DNA of 64,000 nucleotides from PALSA-693 sp963834725 (GTDB taxonomy: Bacteria; Actinomycetota; Acidimicrobiia; Acidimicrobiales; Palsa-688), in assembly GCA_963834725.1 (NCBI GenBank), contig CAWICN010000001.1:3286001-3350000 (forward strand). Direction: 5' to 3'. The notes below the pieces were generated by a model that saw only the letters and a program-made list of their open reading frames with translations, made no database searches and had not been told where the DNA came from. This document shows, piece after piece, positions 61,029 to 64,000 of the stretch (position 1 is its first letter; each line of letters opens with the position of its first letter). Both the position numbers and the translations under genes were made by a program.

Positions 61029-62154
61029 AGACCGACCCGCTCAACGCCGTCGAAAAGGCCTTGCCTCCTGTCGCCAACACCGAACGCTTGCTGGCAGGAG
61101 AGCCCTTGCCGCACAGGTTCGGCCCACCCAACACATCCGCTCAGGTGAGCCAGCGCCCGGGCCGGAGGACCAAGCGGATTCGACTTATCCTGAGCACCAG
61201 CCGGAAAGGGCCGGAAGGTCCGCGACCTGCTAGCTCAATCAGGACGGGTCGGTGCTCGCGGCTCCTGCCTTCGACCAGAACCCGAATGTCGGCTCCCGTT
61301 CGCCCCGACTCTTGACCCACGCGTACCCACACCGCCGGTGATCTGCTCGGCAAAGGCACTGCCCCAGAACGCGGTGCTAAGGGCGGCTGGCAAACGTCAC
61401 TGAAGTGCGGCGCGGTGGCAGGGATGTTGTCGCCCAGCCGCCGGGTTCCCTTGTTTCGGAGAAGGCCTAGCGGTAGCCGCACCGTCTCGTTGAGACGCCA
61501 TCGGGCGCCACTGAGAGTGGCAAGGATTCGCGCTCTTCTGGCCCACCGGACCCTGCCCACGGATCGGCACTCGCCTGGCTGGCGAGGTCGGCCAACCACC
61601 GCCTGTCCAAAGTCCGATGGTCAGGACTCCCCCGCTTCCGGAAGCGTTGCGCCGTGAGGTTCCGCTCGCTCGCGGGCCGAATGTCGTCGGGATTGGTTGA
61701 CGCCTTGGCCGTCGCCGGCGGCCGGATGCAGCCGGCGGTCCGATCCGGGTGGCGTTCTGGGGTGAGGATCTGGGGCGCTTCGCCGCCGACCAGGGCTACC
61801 CCCGGGGTCGTGTCGGGCCGGATGGCCGGTCCCGTCCTTGGCGCCAGCCATGGTCGCGGTTCCCGGTGGGTCCGGAACCGCCAGCCCCGGTGCACCGGAA
61901 ACTCCTGGCGACCCGTACTCGACGGGCAAGCGACCATGATGAACCGACGACACGGGCCCGTTCCCCTCGGCGAGGTGCCCTCCGCCTGCCCGGACGCCCG
62001 GTACTGGGCGAGTTGCCGGGTCGACCCGTTCTGGCCGGGACTGTGGCCCCAGGTTTCCGGTGGGGTCGGAGTGTCATGGACTTCTCGCTCGTCCGCCGAG
62101 CGCCTGCAGCAGGCCGGCCTGGCACGCCCCAGGGCGGACGCCTGACGTTGGAGC
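61029..62154. other. Non-coding or decayed region
   Basis: I find no gene I can name. A plus-strand stretch near 61749 (FWGEDLGRFAADQGYPRG) has coding-like composition but no family match and is disrupted. It may be debris from a mobile element together with the fragment that follows. Confidence 0.35.
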
Positions 62155-62570
62155 CCGGAGGCGGCTTGCGATGTGCTCGTCGAACGCTTCCGGCATGAAC
62201 GGCTGTCGGTGCTGGCGGCTTTCGCCATGTGGCGGACCGTGTCGGTAGAACAGCTCGTCGCCATCACCGGGAACACCCGTCTCGCCCCCCGTTTCTCACG
62301 GGACCGGGCGCTTTGTGGGCAGCCGGACTGGTGCAGCGGGGGACGCTCGTGCTCGACGGTGTTCGCCAACACCCGGGTACCAGCGAGCGGTTGCGGCTGT
62401 ACCGTCCCGACCTTCACGACGGATCGTTCGACCGCTTGGCCGGGATGGGCTCAGGGAGCCCAGTTCGATCGTCACAGTCTGCTCGCCGTCGAGCTGCGCC
62501 TGCGGGTGGCCGAGTGGTGCGACGTCGCCGCGGTGCTCGGCGAGTCTGTCGCCACGTGGAAGACCATGCT
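62155..62570 (+). pseudogene. Replication-relaxation-type protein fragment (frameshifted)
   Basis: Homologous stretches lie in two alternating frames: VLVERFRHERLSVLAAFAMW and VEQLVAITGNTRLA in one, GALWAAGLVQRGTLVL and YRPDLHDGSFDRLAGM in the next, then AQFDRHSLLAVELRLRVAEW and VLGESVATW in the first. The winged-helix start and wording fit replication-relaxation proteins of actinobacterial integrative elements, but I am not certain. At least two shifts and loss of the 3' part mark it as debris. Confidence 0.4.
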
Positions 62571-62766
62571 GGAAGATAGATGCCCCGTTGAGGACGCGGT
62601 CCTCGCTGGTGACGATCCTGGGGTCGGCGGCGAAATCCGGCCGGCCCATGGCGCCGGCGAACCAGCCGAAGCTCTGGTCCCCCAGCGCACCGTAGGACAC
62701 GTAACCGCCGTTGACCGTCCGTATCACGCCCGAACGCACGACGTCGGGGTGCTCGGTCCCGTAGCG
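62571..62766 (-). pseudogene. Internal fragment of a CaiB/BaiF CoA-transferase
   Basis: EHPDVVRSGVIRTVNGGYVS followed by FGWFAGAMGRPDFAADPRI is the part of family III CoA-transferases after the catalytic domain (compare RTxDGYV...LGRPDLAxDPRF). Both ends are cut. It is joined in frame to the acyl-CoA synthetase fragment upstream. Confidence 0.55.
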
Positions 62767-62844
62767 CCCAACTCCAGTTGGCGATGAGAGAAAAGCGAAC
62801 AGCGGGCAGTGCCACCACGTCCCTCGGAATCGGGTGCGGTGGCA

Positions 62845-63325
62845 CCCGGGGGTGGGCCGGACGATGGCCACCACCCGCTCCTCAAAGACGGGGTGGGGTA
62901 CCCCGATGACCGCCACCTCGGCCACGTTGGGGTACTCCGAGATGAGGTCTTCCACTTCCTTCGGATAGACGGTTTCGCCGCCGGTGATGATCAGCTCCTT
63001 GGCCCGGCCAGCCAGGTGGAAGTATCCCTCCTCGTCGCGGCGCAGCAGGTCGCCGGTGCGGAGCCACCCGTCGGGGCTCAGGACGCTCCGGGTCAGCTCT
63101 TCTAGCCGGTAGTAGCCGTCCATGGCGGCGTCTGAGCGGACCAGTAGCTCCCCCACCTCTTCGACGGACACGTCGGCACCGTCGGAGTCGACCAGCCGGA
63201 CCTCGCTTCCGGTACTGGAAGGCGGAGTGTCCCGAAGTGCTGAATGAACTCCTCGCCGCGCAGCGCCATGGTGTGGGGGCCGGACTCGGTGGATCCGTAA
63301 CCGTGCACCAGGTCAGTCCCTGTTG
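62845..63325 (-). pseudogene. C-terminal fragment of an acyl-CoA synthetase (AMP-binding enzyme)
   Basis: LVHGYGSTESGPHTMALRGE is the acyl-adenylate motif region. One frame over, after a shift near 63215, come VEEVGELLVRSDAAMDGYY, DGWLRTGDLLRRDEEGYFHL, AGRAKELIITGGETVYPKEV and VAEVAVIGVPHPVFEERVV, the hinge and C-terminal domain. The N-terminal 300 residues are missing and the end runs into a CoA-transferase fragment. It may come from a fatty-acid or aromatic degradation cluster. Confidence 0.7.
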
Positions 63326-63329
63326 GTGA

Positions 63330-64000
63330 TCGCTCACAGCTCCCCTTTCCGCTTGCCCACCGACAAATCGGCATTCGCCCCGTGCGCCCCGATACCGACC
63401 CCGCGGGAGCCCCCGCATGCGCCCTGACGGTCCGACGGTTGATGCATACCGCTTACTTCCTGCCCCATCGCCTGGCATGGTCGATTGGTCGTGCTACGAC
63501 CTATTCTACGACGCGGACCGTTTACCGCACTAATGCTGGAAAGTCAAGCCATGTAGGGGCGGGCCGGGGTGGGGTCGACGGCCGGCGGTTGAGGTGGGTG
63601 GAGAGCCGCTCGAACTCGGCCCGTTCGTCGGGGGTAGCGAGGATCATCTCGCTGTCGAGCACAACGTCACCGAGCGCGGCGAAGCTGTCGAGTTCGGGCC
63701 CTTTGGGGGCCCAGTCGTGCCCCCCGAGACCACAGTCGGACTCGCACGCCGATGGTCTCGGCGCAGAACCGCCAGCAGTCCGTCTACCACCGGAGCCAGT
63801 GTGTGGTAGAGGTCGTGGTAGAGGTCGTGGCCAGGTGGAACAGGCCCGTTGCGGGACTCTAGGACGTGCGGTCAGGGGACAGGTGAAGACCCGGGAGCCC
63901 GCCCGATGAAAGCGTCGCGACGGGCTGATCAGATGGCGTCCAGGGGCATTGTTCGAGTGCGTACGAATCACACCGGCGTGACCTCCGCTGGCGGGATGGG
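63330..64000. other. Right edge, no gene identified
   Basis: On the minus strand LGDVVLDSEMILATPDERAE, followed by FERLSTHLNRRPS, has a coding-like look and ends at 63522, but no family or clear start is evident. The remainder appears non-coding. A gene could enter from the right edge. Confidence 0.3.

Overview
The window is high-GC DNA with actinobacterial gene content: a DinB/mycothiol-type maleylpyruvate isomerase relative, an NDMA-type alcohol dehydrogenase, an MMPL exporter, many NarL-type two-component pairs, and GTG/TTG starts with 1-4 base overlaps. Phylum Actinomycetota is a reasonable inference. The class cannot be fixed from sequence alone. I saw no tRNA, rRNA or CRISPR array, but could not scan for them exhaustively.

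Region 1 (about 1-23 kb) is a surface-polysaccharide locus. A minus-strand operon encodes a Wzz/BY-kinase-like co-polymerase, a glycosyltransferase-phosphotransferase fusion and an O-antigen-ligase/flippase fusion. It diverges from a plus-strand set: an orphan NarL-type regulator, an aminotransferase/4,6-dehydratase fusion, a membrane phosphoglycosyl transferase, and a glycosyltransferase fused to a decayed UDP-sugar dehydrogenase. Between the two sets lies a compact array of direct and inverted repeats (9934-10009), the best candidate operator. A low-GC secreted lipoprotein, an MBL-fold hydrolase, an asparagine synthetase and a sensor/regulator pair follow. The enzymes fit a pathway that makes a 4-amino-4,6-dideoxy-HexNAc nucleotide sugar, loads it on undecaprenyl phosphate, extends it, flips it and polymerises it. 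Several steps are fused into single chains.

Region 2 (23-42.7 kb) is mixed metabolism and export: a ThDP enzyme, a frameshifted quinone-oxidoreductase-like gene, DUF1345, a frameshifted CoA-transferase, an MMPL exporter, an MFS exporter, a TetR regulator, an operon of alcohol dehydrogenase-MoxR ATPase-VWA protein coupled by overlapping TTGA and CTGA, and a Rieske oxygenase. Remnants of a rhodanese, an adenylate cyclase, an ECF sigma factor and a LamG protein lie between intact genes.

Region 3 (42.7-54.7 kb) holds a double histidine kinase with its regulator, facing two small membrane proteins, followed by paired cupins, an AraC regulator and a methyltransferase. Then comes a 2 kb run (51.6-53.5 kb) in which three neighbouring genes all carry frameshifts.

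Region 4 (54.7-64 kb) contains a SnoaL-like and an ankyrin gene, an IS3-family remnant whose transposase is split by a group II intron with base-level boundaries, a secreted beta-helix protein, a third kinase/regulator pair, and a terminal gene graveyard with fragments of a replication-relaxation-type protein, a CoA-transferase and an acyl-CoA synthetase. Broken genes are frequent throughout the accessory parts. Whether the single-base shifts are biological or assembly errors has to be settled with reads.
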